64,000 nucleotides of DNA from Alviniconcha marisindica (GCA_018857735.1 JABMCL010001558.1:197001-261000), one strand, 5' to 3'. Positions 25,249-37,015 are shown, counted from the first letter of the stretch. The notes: generated by a model not told the origin, from the sequence alone. Numbers and translations are program-made.

Positions 25249-26443
25249 CATTCTCTTTTCAGTGTCAGACTTACCAACTTGTGAAGAGAATGTTTCTATA
25301 GAGTTTGTTGCAGCATTCAACAGAGACGACCCCCATCCCCAATTCCAGCCACCCCCAACCTGTGCACCATCCCCTGCCGCTGTCTGTCCATTCTCTGCCT
25401 TCTCTGAATCTGCTGCATCGCCACCAGCATCACGCAGTATGGCCTGATCTGCTGGATTGCCTTCTGCTGTGGTACTGGAGGAAAGACTTTGGCGGATTTC
25501 TCCCGCAGACTTTGCCTGGGTCTCTGATTTTTCCTCTGATGCACTTTCTGGCTGCTTTTCCTTTCCTGCCTTTTCCCCAGAGTCTGCTTCAATGCTTGAG
25601 TCCTGTTTGTCACTGGTAAAATCTGCCTGGCTAGAGTCTTTAGTTGATGGTTTGACAGATTCTGAGTCTTTAGTGGATGGTTTGACAGATTCTGAGGCTT
25701 GTGAGCATGAAACTTTGTCACCTGATGGTGCTGGCGACCTGGTTGTTTCTTCCTTTCCTGCTTTTTCAGAAGTAGGTGCTTGTTCTACTTCCATAGCACC
25801 AGATGTTTTAACTGGGCTCTCTACTGATGGTGTTTTGGGGCTAGGTTTTTCTTTCTCATCTGTGGCAGGCTTCGACTGTCCTTTGGCTTTTTTCTTGCGT
25901 GGCTGCTGCTTTCCCTTCTGCTTCCCGCCGCCTTTGTCTTTTGTTGCTGGTGGTGGACCTTTGCTAGCCTCTCCACTCTTGCGAGATTTTCCTGGAGATA
26001 AGAAAGGGAATGCAAGTCTGAATGAAATAACATCTTTAAATTTAGATGAGTCCATGAACAAGGCTGATGCATACATGATGCAGATCCATTCTGTAGCCAT
26101 CTTACTGTAAGTTAATATCATATACTTTTAAACCAAATGATATTATACCAAAAGACATTTGGTACAAAATTAAATAATGAAAATGTAGCTGGTTTTATAA
26201 ACTTAATATTATCATAGTGACCCTATGCAGTTGATGGGATGTTATTGTTGAATTAAAATCCAAGAACTTTTTTTTATAAGACATAAGTTTTGGTTGAAAA
26301 GAAAAGAAAACGCAAGGCTGCACCAATTTATATATGATCTTGTCAAACACCACTGAAGAAGAGAAGCACAAACCTGAACCACTGCGTGCACCTTCCTCCC
26401 CTTCTTCTGCACTGGCAAATGCTTCATCCTCTGAGGCAGACAT
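17878..26443 (-). CDS. FAM114A2: FAM114A family protein (NOXP20-like, DUF719), complete, 12 coding exons
   Basis: Invertebrate FAM114A1/A2 homologue. The family contains NOXP20 and a DUF719 domain, and has been linked to Golgi/Rab2 and neuronal functions; its biochemical role is poorly defined. Coding exons in transcript order: 26443-26374, 25991-25275, 24908-24786, 24002-23812, 23564-23261, 22728-22558, 21824-21739, 21061-20987, 20513-20374, 19534-19462, 18890-18834, 17970-17878. They sum to 2100 nt, 699 residues plus TAG, with every phase matching. Residues about 25-230 are an acidic, Lys/Ser/Glu-rich disordered stretch. A GGGWNWGWGSSLL motif lies near residue 236 and a second GGWLSGWGM near 353. 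The conserved core follows (GGLDILESIGKKT, GLAHLEALEMLSNQSERKVQ, LHLGTAPDKLNK), and the C-terminus has GYIQDAFQLLLPVLQ, as in vertebrate FAM114A1/A2. A1 versus A2 cannot be assigned; one ancestral gene is likely. The ATG at 26443 follows a likely 5' UTR acceptor, so the transcript probably begins near 27440. Confidence 0.93.
18695..18755. repeat. CA microsatellite
   Basis: About 60 bp of CA dinucleotides with one interruption, in a FAM114A intron. Confidence 0.95.
18980..19037 (+). repeat. Dispersed short motif E (diverged relative of motif D)
   Basis: GGTTAGTAACTGAATTTCAA then CATCCCGTCAACTGC and GGTCATCTCAGGA. Similar stretches occur at 15668-15722 (same orientation), 24063-24115 and 13857-13905. 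The layout (AGTAACT, TTTTAA/TTTTAC, GTCAAC, GG.CA/GGTAC, CAGG) parallels motif D. Confidence 0.6.
21300..21645 (+). repeat. tRNA-derived SINE-like element, FAM114A intron
   Basis: The head has an A-box-like TAGCTCAGTTGGTAGA and a B-box-like GGTTCGATTCC spaced as in a tRNA (about 45 bp apart), but no proper anticodon arm. The body and tail match 11660-11915. About 345 bp long. Confidence 0.75.
22856..22907 (+). repeat. 55-bp dispersed motif D, full copy
   Basis: GTTGGTGTTTTACGCCCAGT then CAACCGGTACGGTTATATCA and GGGCGATGA. Almost identical to 54272-54322. It lies in a FAM114A intron. Confidence 0.85.
24483..24549. repeat. CA microsatellite cluster
   Basis: Long CA run in the FAM114A intron between exons 3 and 4, with shorter CA blocks at 24407-24423 and 24620-24640. 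The surrounding sequence repeats ACC..CCTGTATCTAC.TC and GGCTCAAGC-type blocks about every 100-120 bp (24380-24830). Confidence 0.85.
25187..25241. repeat. TG microsatellite next to a FAM114A donor
   Basis: About 55 bp of TG ending some 33 bases from the exon-2 donor at 25275 (minus strand, so CA-rich just inside the intron). CA-rich intron starts can act as splicing enhancers; that is inference. Confidence 0.9.
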
Positions 26444-27480
26444 GCTGTTTAACAGGTTCTTGTGCACCCGACCACACTTGACTTGAAATAACACTGAAAC
26501 AAACAAGCACATGAATGTGTACAGCTCAGTGAATAATTACAACTTATGATAATGGAAGAGTGCTGCTTTGTGACACTGCTGGCAATTTCTTCCTTCACTT
26601 TCAAAAGTAAGACTAAGAGTAAGAGACAGACAGAAATTAATATCTGATGGGCATATGCTTCAAATTATCAATGTCTGGTATACATTATTATTATTATTAT
26701 ACATGTATGCAGATGCATGTATGTGTTTCATTACTTTTAACATCAAAAGAAGTAATCACTTTAGCTCTATCTCACTCAAGCTCTGTGTGTGTATGTGTGT
26801 GTGTGTGCGTGTGTAATACTAATAGTAACCAATACCCATCGGTCTGTAATAGTTACTCTTATTCAATTATTGTAATGTGAAAACTAGCATGCACTTTCCA
26901 ATCTGTCTAGAAAAACTGAAGATAATAATCACAAATCAATAAGCAATTCATAGTGCAAATGGCACAGTGACGTGTTTTAATAACCGCCAGCCTGTAAGTG
27001 TAACACTAAGATTAAGAGTGCGTTCAGTCAACCCACTGTGAGACTAAAAACAGCTGACACAGTGACAGTCACGCTCACTGACACTGTGAGTGTGACAGTA
27101 AATTACAAATCACGGCAACAGCGTCTCAACAAAGCGTATAAAATCGAAAAAGCGCGGGGGGGAAATTGTGAAATCTGGAAGGTTTCTTTTGTTTGTGAAT
27201 CTTTTTTCCGAGGTGTTTTTGTCCGAAAAGATTTTCCTTGCAAAGCTTTCGTCCGTAGCTGACAACAGCAGGTGACAGGGAGAGTTGCGCTTTTGGAAAG
27301 TTCACTTCACTTTTACTTTTAAGACATATTTTAACACAATGATTCCAAACAGATGGATTTAAAGCTGACAAGAGTCTGGAAGCTCTATGCACACATCTAA
27401 GGCAGGGACGTGGCAGAATACCAAGACAAAATTACCTTACAAAGTTGTTTAAAACTCGTCTGCGTTCCACGTCAGTCTTG
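26374..27480 (-). other. Likely 5' UTR of FAM114A with a non-coding first exon
   Basis: On the minus strand a good acceptor (tttgtttcag) ends just before position 26493, 50 bases upstream of the ATG at 26443, so the coding exon appears to start as 5' UTR at 26493. A consensus donor (TTTGTAAG followed by gtaatt) ends at 27436. This supports a short non-coding exon from about 27436 to about 27480 and an intron of about 940 bp (26494-27435). Transcript data would settle it; the sites are seen, the exon is inferred. Confidence 0.5.
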
Positions 27481-27727
27481 ACCGGAAGTGTTTAATTTGT
27501 TGACATCGGATGCAGTACTTTACAGCAGATCAACTACAAAGAAAATTACATCCATACTAATAACCAATATTAAATAAAATACCAGGAAAAAATATCTCGC
27601 TGTGTAGTTCTTGAGCACAAATTGTACCACTTTATGGATTAGTACACAGCACTGAATACATTTCTTTTTTCTTGTTCGCTTGAAGGTCTTTTTGCGCTGA
27701 CTGCCAGTACAAAGCGCAATTTTCAAG
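27437..27727. promoter_or_regulatory. Head-to-head promoter between FAM114A and ZMAT2, with an ETS site
   Basis: FAM114A's likely first exon (minus) and the ZMAT2 start codon (27728, plus) are only about 290 bp apart. CCGGAAGT at 27482-27489 is a perfect ETS/GABP-type core, common in bidirectional housekeeping promoters. No TATA box is placed convincingly for either gene. The T-rich stretch at about 27661-27695 just before ZMAT2 may hold its start site. The site is visible; shared regulation is inferred. Confidence 0.55.
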
Positions 27728-30700
27728 ATGTCTGCCTACGATGTAAGTTTTCTTCTTTCTCCTTCTTCTGTGTAGGCAACCAACTTCTTTATATTTTAGT
27801 ATAAGTTCACACTGAGGACGTAAGGGGATATAGTGGGAGAATCAATGTGATGAAATAAATTTAAAGAAATCAACTGGAATAAAATGATATTTCAATTATC
27901 ATCAAGAACTTATTCGTGGCTGTAAATGTAATTAGTGTAAACTGGAGATGTATGGAGAAAATCCCTGCAAGTGCAGTATTCTTTCCAGGTCTCAGACTAG
28001 GCCAGTCCAGCTTGCGAAGTTTTCCTAGCAAGCCTAATGTTGCATGCGGTATATTGAGCCCAACACCTTGTCTTGCAGGATTACTTTAATTCGTGTTTTC
28101 CTGTTTTTGTTTTTGGCTACAGTAATAATAGTAATACTAACTAATACTGTAATAGTAATACTAGTAATAGTCTAATACTACTACTGCTGTACTAGTACTA
28201 CTAATAGTAATATTGTCATTTCAAATTGATGCATATCAGTATTATTAATATTAATAATATGCATGGATTTAAAATGACAATAATAATAATTAATATCATT
28301 ATTTGTGATGAAATATATCATTTAAATTTTTTACCAGAAAAACAGAACACTTTGAACAGTAACTGCCTACCAGTGCCAGTGTACCACTACCAGTGCCACC
28401 ACTACCACTAGTACCTGAACTAACAACTCACTGCAACAAAAACAGTTTTAGTGGGTTTTGTTGTTGATTTTGTGTACTTCTTTTTCTTTCTTTCTTTTTT
28501 CCCCCTGTATGGATTATGCCAGTCTGCAATTTCTACACAGACACACACACATGCATGCATACACCTACACATGCACAGACATAACATTTGTGTGCACACT
28601 ACCCATCTACCAGCCTACAGACACACACTATCCAAGGTCTACACACACACACACATTCTGCACCCCCCCCCCCCCCCCCACCACCACCATCACCACCACT
28701 ACTGCCCACACATGCACACTACACACACTACCCATCTACACATGTACACACACAAGCTACCCACCCATGCACACACACTACCCCCCCCCCCCCCCCATAC
28801 ACACCACCACCATCACATGCCCCTCTTCAGGCCCACACATGCCAGCAAAGCCTTTATCATGTGCAACAAACTTACAAGTGGCAAAGCCGCTCCAGTGGAT
28901 GTCTCTCCAGATGTCACTCCAGTGCATGTTACTCTGAGTCCAGTGGATGTCTCTCCAACAAAAAACACCTTCAGGGCAAGACTGTCATAGCTAATTACTG
29001 AATACCTTTTGTTGAACATTTTGGGCTCTTCTTCTTCCAGTTCCAGTGAGTTACAAACTTCATCAACCTGAAGGTTCTCTCACTTGAGTTTGAAGGGTAG
29101 CGAAGTTGTTGTAAAAACTTGTATGCAGTGTATGTGTACGATACCCATAGACACAGTGGTTTTCTAAAACAGTGAATTTAAAATCAAATAGTTTCAAACT
29201 ATTTTCCACCATTCTTGGATGTTAGGCAGACATTGGTCATGACATCAAGTATTGTAGAGACCAGCTATGAGTATGACTATGAGTGTGTCAGGTGAAGTGG
29301 TTTTGGTTGCCCAGTCTGGTTTAAATCTTAAATAATGTAACTTGTAAGAAAATAAAACATTCCTGAAGACTATATCCATCAATGGCATCATTGTCTGCCT
29401 TCTTCTGAAGAAAAAAAGAAAGAAAAAAGGCTTGGTGCCTCAGATTCCACTTCTTTAATAATTTTATTTCATGTTGCAACAATGCAAGTTACTATCCAGT
29501 ACTAGTTAACTTCTCTGTTTTGTTATTTTATGAAATGGACATGTATTACTATTATCATTCTTTTTAATGTGTATGTCACTGTTTTTGAAGCTGAAGATGT
29601 CTTTCCTTTTGAATTAGATGTAATGATATGTAGAGGTATATTTTTGTAACATTTCCTGGTGTTTATGTCCAGATACAGCTTTTAAGGTATGATCTGTAGA
29701 GGTATGCTTTTCTGATTACTAATATTTCCTGGTCTGTATGTCCAGATGCAGATTTAATCTATTTATTAAAATATTATTATAATTGATATAAATATAATAC
29801 CATGGCACTGGCAGTGGCAGTTGGGTTATATTTTTGTAACATTTCCTGGTGTTTATGTCCAGATACAGCTTTTAAGATATTGATCTGTAGAGTTATAGTT
29901 TATACTTTTTTGTAATATTTCCTGGTCTTTATATCCAGATGCAGGGTTAATCTATTTATTAAAATATTATTATAAATATAATACTGTGGCAACTGTCCAT
30001 GGAGTTTACCTTGAAATTTTCAACAGAATCCAATCAGTGACCATCGTCGCAAGTGGGACAAAGATGAATATGAGCTGCTGGCCCGTGAACGGCTTTCGTT
30101 GGACACAGAGGACAAGGACTCTGGGCCCCCAGTCAAGAGAGAGCTGCTCAAGCCTCGAGAATACAAGGTACACACTCATGGGGGTGGGGATAATAATTGT
30201 TTGTTTTTATAATGTAACATGTGCTCATACACATATTTGCATGTGTGTGTATGCATCCATGCTGCACAAAGGTTGTGTGCGTGTGCAACAGATTTCACTT
30301 TGTTTCAGACATGATGCAAAAACCTGACAATATGGCATTATTTCATTTTCATTATTGCATTGTATAACATAAATCTATATATATATATAGATGTATATTA
30401 TAATAACTTGGTGAGCCAGTCAGAAGCCTAGACACTTGCCTGTTTGTAAACAGTAAAAAAAAAGAGCTATCAGATCCTAAATCCAGACTTGACTTGGTGC
30501 AGCAGTATCATTCCCCGTCAAGGTCATGGTTGTCATATTTATAATATTGTTTCAGTAAGTTTGTACAAATATTGCTCTATTTACATTAGTTACCTGTTTG
30601 TTTTCAGTAATTATAAAATGGCCACTTCTTTCGTAGGTTGACCTCGACTCCAAGCTTGGCAAGTCTGTTGTCATCACCAAAACTACTCCTGCCTCCCAGC

Positions 30701-33700
30701 AAGGAGGGTAAGTGGTGAACTTTTCTCCTAGTAGGCCTACACAGATCTGATGTTTATATATTTTGATTTTATTTTTTTTATCATTTATATATGGACCAAT
30801 GACAATGCACACCAAACATCAGCTTCTGATCCACCCCACCTCCAATCCCTGACCAGCTGGTCTGGCCACAAATAGTCAATTTTTCATCAGCACAAAAAGG
30901 GAAAGGGCGTTTTGACTGGATGTATATCATAAACTACTGTACTGTAAGACTAAGAGAGGGCATGTTGGTAGTCTGCTTGGAATGTGGCACTGTACACTAC
31001 AAGTATTAGAACTAACAATGGACCCTCTGTCGCTAAAGATAAAAAACAAATGCATTTACTGATAATGAAAAATATTGAACTTTGAAGGAAGGTGAAACAG
31101 CAGAACCGGTCACATCCACCCCATGGTGTGTCCAAAAATGGAATAAAGATGGGTCATCTGTTTTGGGGATCCTAGGTTGGACATGTTTGTAATTAACTTA
31201 TAATTAAGTATTCAAAAAGTGGTCATGTATAACAGATAGTCTTTTATGGAAGTAGTCACTCATAGTTTATTCCACCATGCCTGTAATTTCAGTCCAGTGT
31301 TCTGGTGCTTTTGTGAATGGTTGTACTGAAGGAACATTCTCCTTGGGCATTTACTGGTAGTGGTATGCACTAATACCAGCAGTTTGCAGTGACACACTTA
31401 CAGTTTTAGCAGTTATTGATTACTCCAAACATGACACATGTGGTTGTGAAGCACCTAAATACCAGCAAAGCACAGTTGTTAGAAGAGGCTTAATCCTCAG
31501 CTTCAGAACAGATTTGTTTTGGTTTAGGAATTACAAGGGATCTTATTATTTTATTTTTTATTCAAAAAAAAAAATCCCTCTGACACTGGAAAAAAGAAAT
31601 ATATATATATATATTAAATGGCAGATGACTTAATCTTTTCTGTGCTACTAGCCATTGCTAATGCTGCTGTTTCTATCATATTGATAATTTCATTTTTACC
31701 AGGAGGTGGCCTAACTTAGTGGTGAGTCACTGGCCTCAAGATCAAGAGGGAAGAGATTGCTGGTTTGAACCCCGGTTTGGGCAGCAATTTGACCCTTCTC
31801 CTCATCTCTGGGTGGTGGGCTCAGTGTTGCAGTTTAAGATGAAAAACCGAGGCCCCATATCAAGTGCCGCAGTAGCTACACACAGGCTTGTGTGAAGTAT
31901 CAAAAAAAAAGAAGCCTGGAAAAATGTGTAGAAATTCCACCAACATTAGGGATTCATTAACTTATTTAGGCTGGGTACAGGGATCATGCTAATGCCCATT
32001 TTATATTTTCCTCCATTTGCTCTGCACCCCCATTTTATATTTTCCTCCATTTGCTCTGCCCCCCCCCCCCCCCCCCCCATCCCTCCGACTCCCCCACCCC
32101 CCTTGAGCAGAAAACCACAGCTTCTCTCATTGTTCTCAATATTTTCCAAATGCTATTTTACTTTGTATTTAATGAAAACATTCAAATCAGCTGCACTTTG
32201 TGTGTGTCCCATGGCTTTCAGATGCGTATTCTGTTGATTTCAGGTACTACTGCAATGTGTGTGACTGTGTGGTGAAAGATTCCATCAATTTCTTGGATCA
32301 CATCAATGGGAAAAAACGTGAGTTTTGTCTTCTTTATCAACAGGCTGATTTGTGAGATATCCATTTCCTTTAATGAATAAACTTGCATTTATTTTATGAA
32401 TAGCAACAGGCAGACGTGAGATGCAATGGCATAAAAAATAAACGTCTCAAATTCCCTAGAATTCCTGAGTAGCACAGAATGATGGCATGATTTTGCAGGC
32501 TTTCACTCTATATAAAAAGTTTGATCTCAGACTTTCAGCTGAAGATTCTCATGCCCCTTGCTACCAAGGAATTGTAAACTGAATGTAAATAACCTCAGAT
32601 TAATATGGCCTTCAGACATACAGAACTTACTATGTTTCATCTTTTAGAACTCTGTTGTAACAGATAAGGCTATCCTCTAATACTTTATTTGAACATCAAT
32701 CAGGATAAATTTGCAAATATTTATGTTTCAGATCAGAGGAACTTGGGCATGTCCATGAAGATTGAAAGATCTTCATTAGACCAAGTTCGACAGAGGTTTG
32801 AAGCAAATAAAAAGAAAAGGGAGGAAAAGAAGAAAGAGTATGATATTGAAGAAAGACTAAAAGAAATTAAAGAGGAGGTAGGTATTTCAGCAATTATTAC
32901 TATATTTTAGGATGGTATACATCACTATGCTTATGCTGTGTACTGTCTGTTGTCTTGGAAACTGTCCACTTCTGCATTTCTCCCATTTTAGGCAAGTTCA
33001 ATCTTATTGATATTTTTCTTCATTGCTTGTAGTACTCCATTACCTTGACTGTTGGTTGCTTAGCGTGAGAAGTGTTCACAGTTTCAGTTGCAGAAAGTAG
33101 TGCCTGCACTTTTGACAACCCGTCATATAACCAGACTCTTGCCCATGAACATTTGCCAGATTATATGACAGAAAAAGTTCAAGATGATACAAATAAATAA
33201 TGATTCCAGTTTCTTGCTGAGAGTCGTGACAAGTCCATGTCAGTCACCCTCACATAGTTATAGTATTTGTTTTACCCCTCCCCCATTTTGTTTTCTGCCG
33301 CAACAAGATATTAATGTTTTTATCAGATATATTCTTCATGCAAGACCATCGATGGTAACCTGCATTGCACTTTGCATACATATTCATGTTGGATTCAGTT
33401 ACCTTGATTGTCCATTTTCATGGTCACAGCAGAGTTTGAAGAAAATGAAATCAATTTCCATTTTTGAATTTACTATATGTGGGTGCCACTGAGCATTTCT
33501 CTTTGTTTTATAAATTAGAAATCTTGCAAAAGAGAATTGGAAACTTGAAATAATTTATCCTGGCTGACTTGTGAATGCTTTAATAGTTTAACATTTTGCA
33601 TTTAACATTACTGTAAACTACACAGTCCCTACTTTGCATGTATGTTCAGACCATGCTTTTCTTAAAGGCCAATCACTTCAGAGGGTCCTCACCAACCTCT

Positions 33701-34204
33701 GATGTAGGGACATTGTACTTCAAAGCATATTCTTTTTGTACAGTGAACAGTCAGCATTTCATCTGCTCACATCCAGTGATGTATTTGGGTAATGTTTAAA
33801 GTATCATGAAAAAGGTGCTGAGACAGTGATAGTTCAAAACCTTTTGGTATGTGAATGGGTCTTGCTGGGGGCCTACAACAAACTGTGAAGGTTAAGGAAC
33901 ATAACTGTTGTGTCTGGATCAATTTATCAGTTGGATAATTGATGATAGTCAGCATCTGATATTTCTCCCATATAAACTATAAAGGTACTTTAATTCTGTG
34001 CATCATAACATCAGCAACTGAAATTTGGGTGCAATTTAAATATATATTTATTTCTTGTGTTTCAAGGAGGAGAAAGCCAAGGCTCACAAGAAGGAGAAGA
34101 GGAAAGAGCGCAAAAGGAAAGCAGATGAAGTTGAAGATGGGGATCCAGACATGGCTGCTCTCATGGGGTTTTCTGGCTTTGGTACCTCCAAAAAGGCAAA
34201 CTGA
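27728..34204 (+). CDS. ZMAT2: ZMAT2 / Snu23, spliceosomal zinc-finger protein, complete, 6 exons
   Basis: U4/U6.U5 tri-snRNP and B-complex splicing factor, orthologue of yeast Snu23; nuclear. Exons: 27728-27742, 30027-30167, 30637-30707, 32244-32317, 32732-32877, 34067-34204, totalling 585 nt for 194 residues plus TGA (human ZMAT2 is 199). The start exon is only 15 nt (MSAYD). Family hallmarks: [19 protein letters not shown] near residue 9, the [18 protein letters not shown] segment, then a U1-type C2H2 finger beginning [20 protein letters not shown]. The last zinc-binding histidine codon is split across the intron after 32317. The finger is followed by [20 protein letters not shown], a charged Glu/Lys helix and the C-terminal [16 protein letters not shown]. 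All phases agree. Intron 1 is 2.3 kb and repeat-rich. Confidence 0.97.
29620..29985 (+). repeat. Nested tandem duplication, ZMAT2 intron 1
   Basis: A block containing ATTTTTGTAACATTTCCTGG, TGTCCAGATACAGCTTTTAA, a GATCTGTAGAG... sub-copy and TTAATCTATTTATTAAAATA occurs at about 29638-29800 and again at about 29825-29985. Each block itself holds two diverged ~80-bp halves (CATTTCCTGG/ATATTTCCTGG...TCCAGAT.CAG). Confidence 0.88.
31705..31900 (+). repeat. tRNA-derived SINE-like element, ZMAT2 intron
   Basis: A-box-like TGGCCTAACTTAGTGGTGAG and B-box-like GGTTTGAACCCC at about 31762, followed by a non-tRNA body ending in an A-run at about 31902-31910. Confidence 0.65.
31986..32079. repeat. 35-bp duplication followed by a poly-C run
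   Basis: CCCATTTTATATTTTCCTCC then ATTTGCTCTGC appears twice in tandem (31995 and 32028), then a C-run of about 19 (32060-32078). It lies upstream of ZMAT2 exon 4. Confidence 0.9.
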
Positions 34205-34617
34205 TCTGGGACTTCACCATGTGCTCTTTTTGTTGTTTTGCACACACATGCACTGACGATCAGCAGATGGACTAGTGTGTGGAATGTTTTTACTCTACCA
34301 TGGACTCCAACTACTGCAACAAGACAGCAAGGCAGAATGCTTACTTCAGTATATTTGTGTCATCTTTGTGTTTATGTGGTGCAGCTAACACCAGAAAGGA
34401 TAGATACAAATTTAGAGTTACGAACCTGTAACTATTGAATCCTGAAGGCATATGGGGACATTTATACATAAACATCTTGTGAACATTTTGTTTGTAGCAG
34501 AACTCTCTAAAAGGCATATTTGCACATCTGCAACAGATTTGGCTCTTTAAAAAAACACTGAAGAGCTTTTTTTCTTGCTTTTTTTAATGCAACTTACACA
34601 GACATTTGTTTTTAGTA

Positions 34618-34740
34618 ACTAATGCTTCCAAAGATTATTTAATACACATAGACATTTTTTGTAGTAAGTAATGCTTCCAAAGGTAATTTAATACACAAAG
34701 ACATGTTTTAGTAACTAATGCTTCCAAAGGTAATTTAGTC
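34618..34740. repeat. Three ~50-bp tandem units in the ZMAT2 3' flank
   Basis: TAATGCTTCCAAAG followed by a TTATTTAATACACA-like block recurs three times, the last unit truncated. Confidence 0.88.
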
Positions 34741-34894
34741 AGGTGCCCCACAACAAACTTGCCAACTTCAGAGGGATATGTAGTAAAAACATTGTTCTTG
34801 TAGACAGTCTCTTCAGTATTGTGATGGTTACAACTGGGACACCTTGTATATATATGGTCACCTAGTAGTCTCTGACTAACTGCTATGCATGTAA

Positions 34895-34900
34895 AATAAA
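34895..34900 (+). other. Possible ZMAT2 poly(A) signal
   Basis: AATAAA lies about 690 bases after the ZMAT2 stop, in AT-rich sequence. Three tandem copies of a ~50-bp unit lie between the stop and this signal. The hexamer is seen; its use is inferred. Confidence 0.4.
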
Positions 34901-36611
34901 ATGACACAAGACTAAGGCAAATATTTTTTCTCTTATTGTCTTATTTCTTTTTTAGTTTGTTTTTCAAACAATATTAGTCAAACAGAAACATATTTTTGGA
35001 AACACTGTTCCTTGTTTCTTCTCCTGTTTGTGTTTCTCACTGCTTAACTCAAGATGACAAGAATACTGGTCAAGCAAACAAACAAGTTCAAAACTGCATT
35101 AGCCTGTGTATGTGTGCAGTTTGTGGAGGTGACTGGTATGCAAAACAAAACAAAAGCTTCAGCAAAATCAACTGAACAAGAAAGAAACCAGCTTTACTTC
35201 CAAAAAACATTGAATGAAGAAAACAACTTGTAACACTATAATTTAGGAGGGACAACAATTTTAAAGAATTAAAACATGTTTTTATATACAACTTCAAGTG
35301 TTGCTTTTGCTAGTTTTAGTTTACCCCATGTAAAGAGATAAATCTCAGTCATCAAACATGTAACTGATAACAGGAAGTATGTCAAAAATATATTGGTGAT
35401 TTCCTGATGGAACTTGCCTCAAAGTTCTAGCAGGCAAACCTTGATATTTTGTATAATATGCAATGTGGATTCTGGATTCAGTTGTGTGATTGTGATAAAT
35501 GTCTGAGGTCTGATCAGTCACAAATGTGTATGTATATATATATTGAAAAACAAAGCAGAATGCTGTTTCCCTCTTGCTGTGTGTGTGTGTGTGCTACATT
35601 AGTAATACCAGTACAGTGATATTGCCCAATTATAGCCCCAAAGTTTATTTTTTACTCAAAACAATTCAAACTGTGTCAGTAAGCAAGTAACTCTCTGGAA
35701 AATGAATTAAAGAATAGTTCAAACAAAAGTGTCTGCATTGAAGAGCATGCTGAAGTCACTCTCTTTGGGGCAAGTCTCACTTGGTATGTATCTGCAAAAT
35801 CAAATCATTATTTAGTTTACTGATGGGCCAGCATGAAATGACTAACTTGAGTTATGTGTGAGTATGGTGGGGTTGATCATCAGTTTTCATATTCCTGCAC
35901 TTCATACTATCTACAGACTCCTGGTTAATGTAAAATAGTTCTGTTGAGCTCATCTTGAATGCCAGAATATCCCTTGAAGGAAGTTGTCTTCTCTCAGCAT
36001 GTTTTGTTTAATGAATACTAGAGATCAAAATAAAGATTCAACAGTATGCCTTAATACAAAATTGTTCATTTTTATTATAAATTTTTCTATGGAGAAAGGC
36101 CAGCCTTCTAGGATGAAACTCGTTTTGAAAAGGCAACTTCTTTTAAGTACAAGATCTCTTCATACAGCTGGCAAAATAAAAAAACAGTAACATAGTTTGG
36201 AATAAAAATGACTTAAAAATAGAAAAAAATATTCTTTTTTTGTCAGTTCACACAATGATAATCATTGCAAATCAGGAGATCCTGATACTGAAACAAAAAG
36301 TGCAGAATTGCAAAGTTATAAAGAGAGACAAAATGTTGCATGTATACCTTCTAACTTTTGCAGGCACTGCAATTTCTGGGTTTGGCTCGTCAAACATGTT
36401 GCACAAAATGTTGCCTCGTTTTCTGTATGAACTGGCTGTGTTCATCTGCACCAAACATTCATGCAAGTATTGAATACCAAGTTACAGTATTTTTTTCTGA
36501 TTAAAAACTCATTTATGATGTAAGAGATGAGACAACACAGTGAATCAAAGGAACTGGGAGAGAGTCATCAATTTCCAAACTGATGTTTGTCCTTTTCCCC
36601 TTTGCTTATCT

Positions 36612-36847
36612 ATTGGGCCAAATAATAAAATACCTACACTTTTATGGAAACCTGATGATAAAAAAAAAGTTTTAAGAAAATGGCAGCAACCACAAAAATG
36701 CATGAGAAAACTTTGTTCAATACATACAAATATGGGCCAAATAATAAAATACCTATGCTTTGATAGAAACCTGATAAAAATTTGTGTTAAGAAAATGGCA
36801 GCAACCACAAAAATGCATGGGAAAACTTTGTTCAGTACATGCAAACA
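36612..36847. repeat. Two tandem copies of a 119-bp unit
   Basis: GGGCCAAATAATAAAATACC at 36615 recurs at 36734; both units continue with GAAAATGGCAGCAACCACAA and AAATGCATG.GAAAACTTTG. Confidence 0.95.
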
Positions 36848-36986
36848 AGATTCCCCCCCCCCCCCCTCCCTGCCCCCCACCCCCTAGTTCTACAGTTTAA
36901 CTCCTCTTTTTTTCTTCCTTTTTTTCCCTTATGTTACCATAAGCAACTCCCCCCCCCCCTCCCCCACTTTTTTTTTTTAACTTCTT

Positions 36987-36992
36987 TTTATT
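36987..36992 (-). other. Possible poly(A) signal of the HMG-box-like gene
   Basis: On the minus strand AATAAA appears 23 bases after the TAA at 37018-37016. It is followed by an A-run and then a strongly G-rich run (36949-36965 on the plus strand is C-rich). Such an arrangement fits a very short 3' UTR. A second AATAAA at about 36071-36076 would give a UTR of about 950 bases. Confidence 0.35.
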
Positions 36993-37015
36993 TGGCCTTA
37001 TGAATATTAAAAGGT

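Larger units (their letters stand above)
34205..37015. other. Intergenic/3' UTR region between ZMAT2 and the HMG-box-like gene
   Basis: Convergent flank. It contains the ZMAT2 3' UTR, the ~50-bp and 119-bp tandem repeats, a TG run near 35579-35593 and C-rich runs at 36855-36865 and 36949-36965. No coding exon is supportable. Confidence 0.65.

Noticed and set aside
25457..26110. 217-codon open frame on the plus strand
   Set aside because: It lies opposite FAM114A exon 2, whose minus-strand protein fits the family and splices in phase; the plus frame is a shadow of its biased composition.
28451..29001. Overlapping His/Thr/Pro-rich open frames of up to 179 codons
   Set aside because: Products of CA and poly-C simple sequence inside ZMAT2 intron 1.
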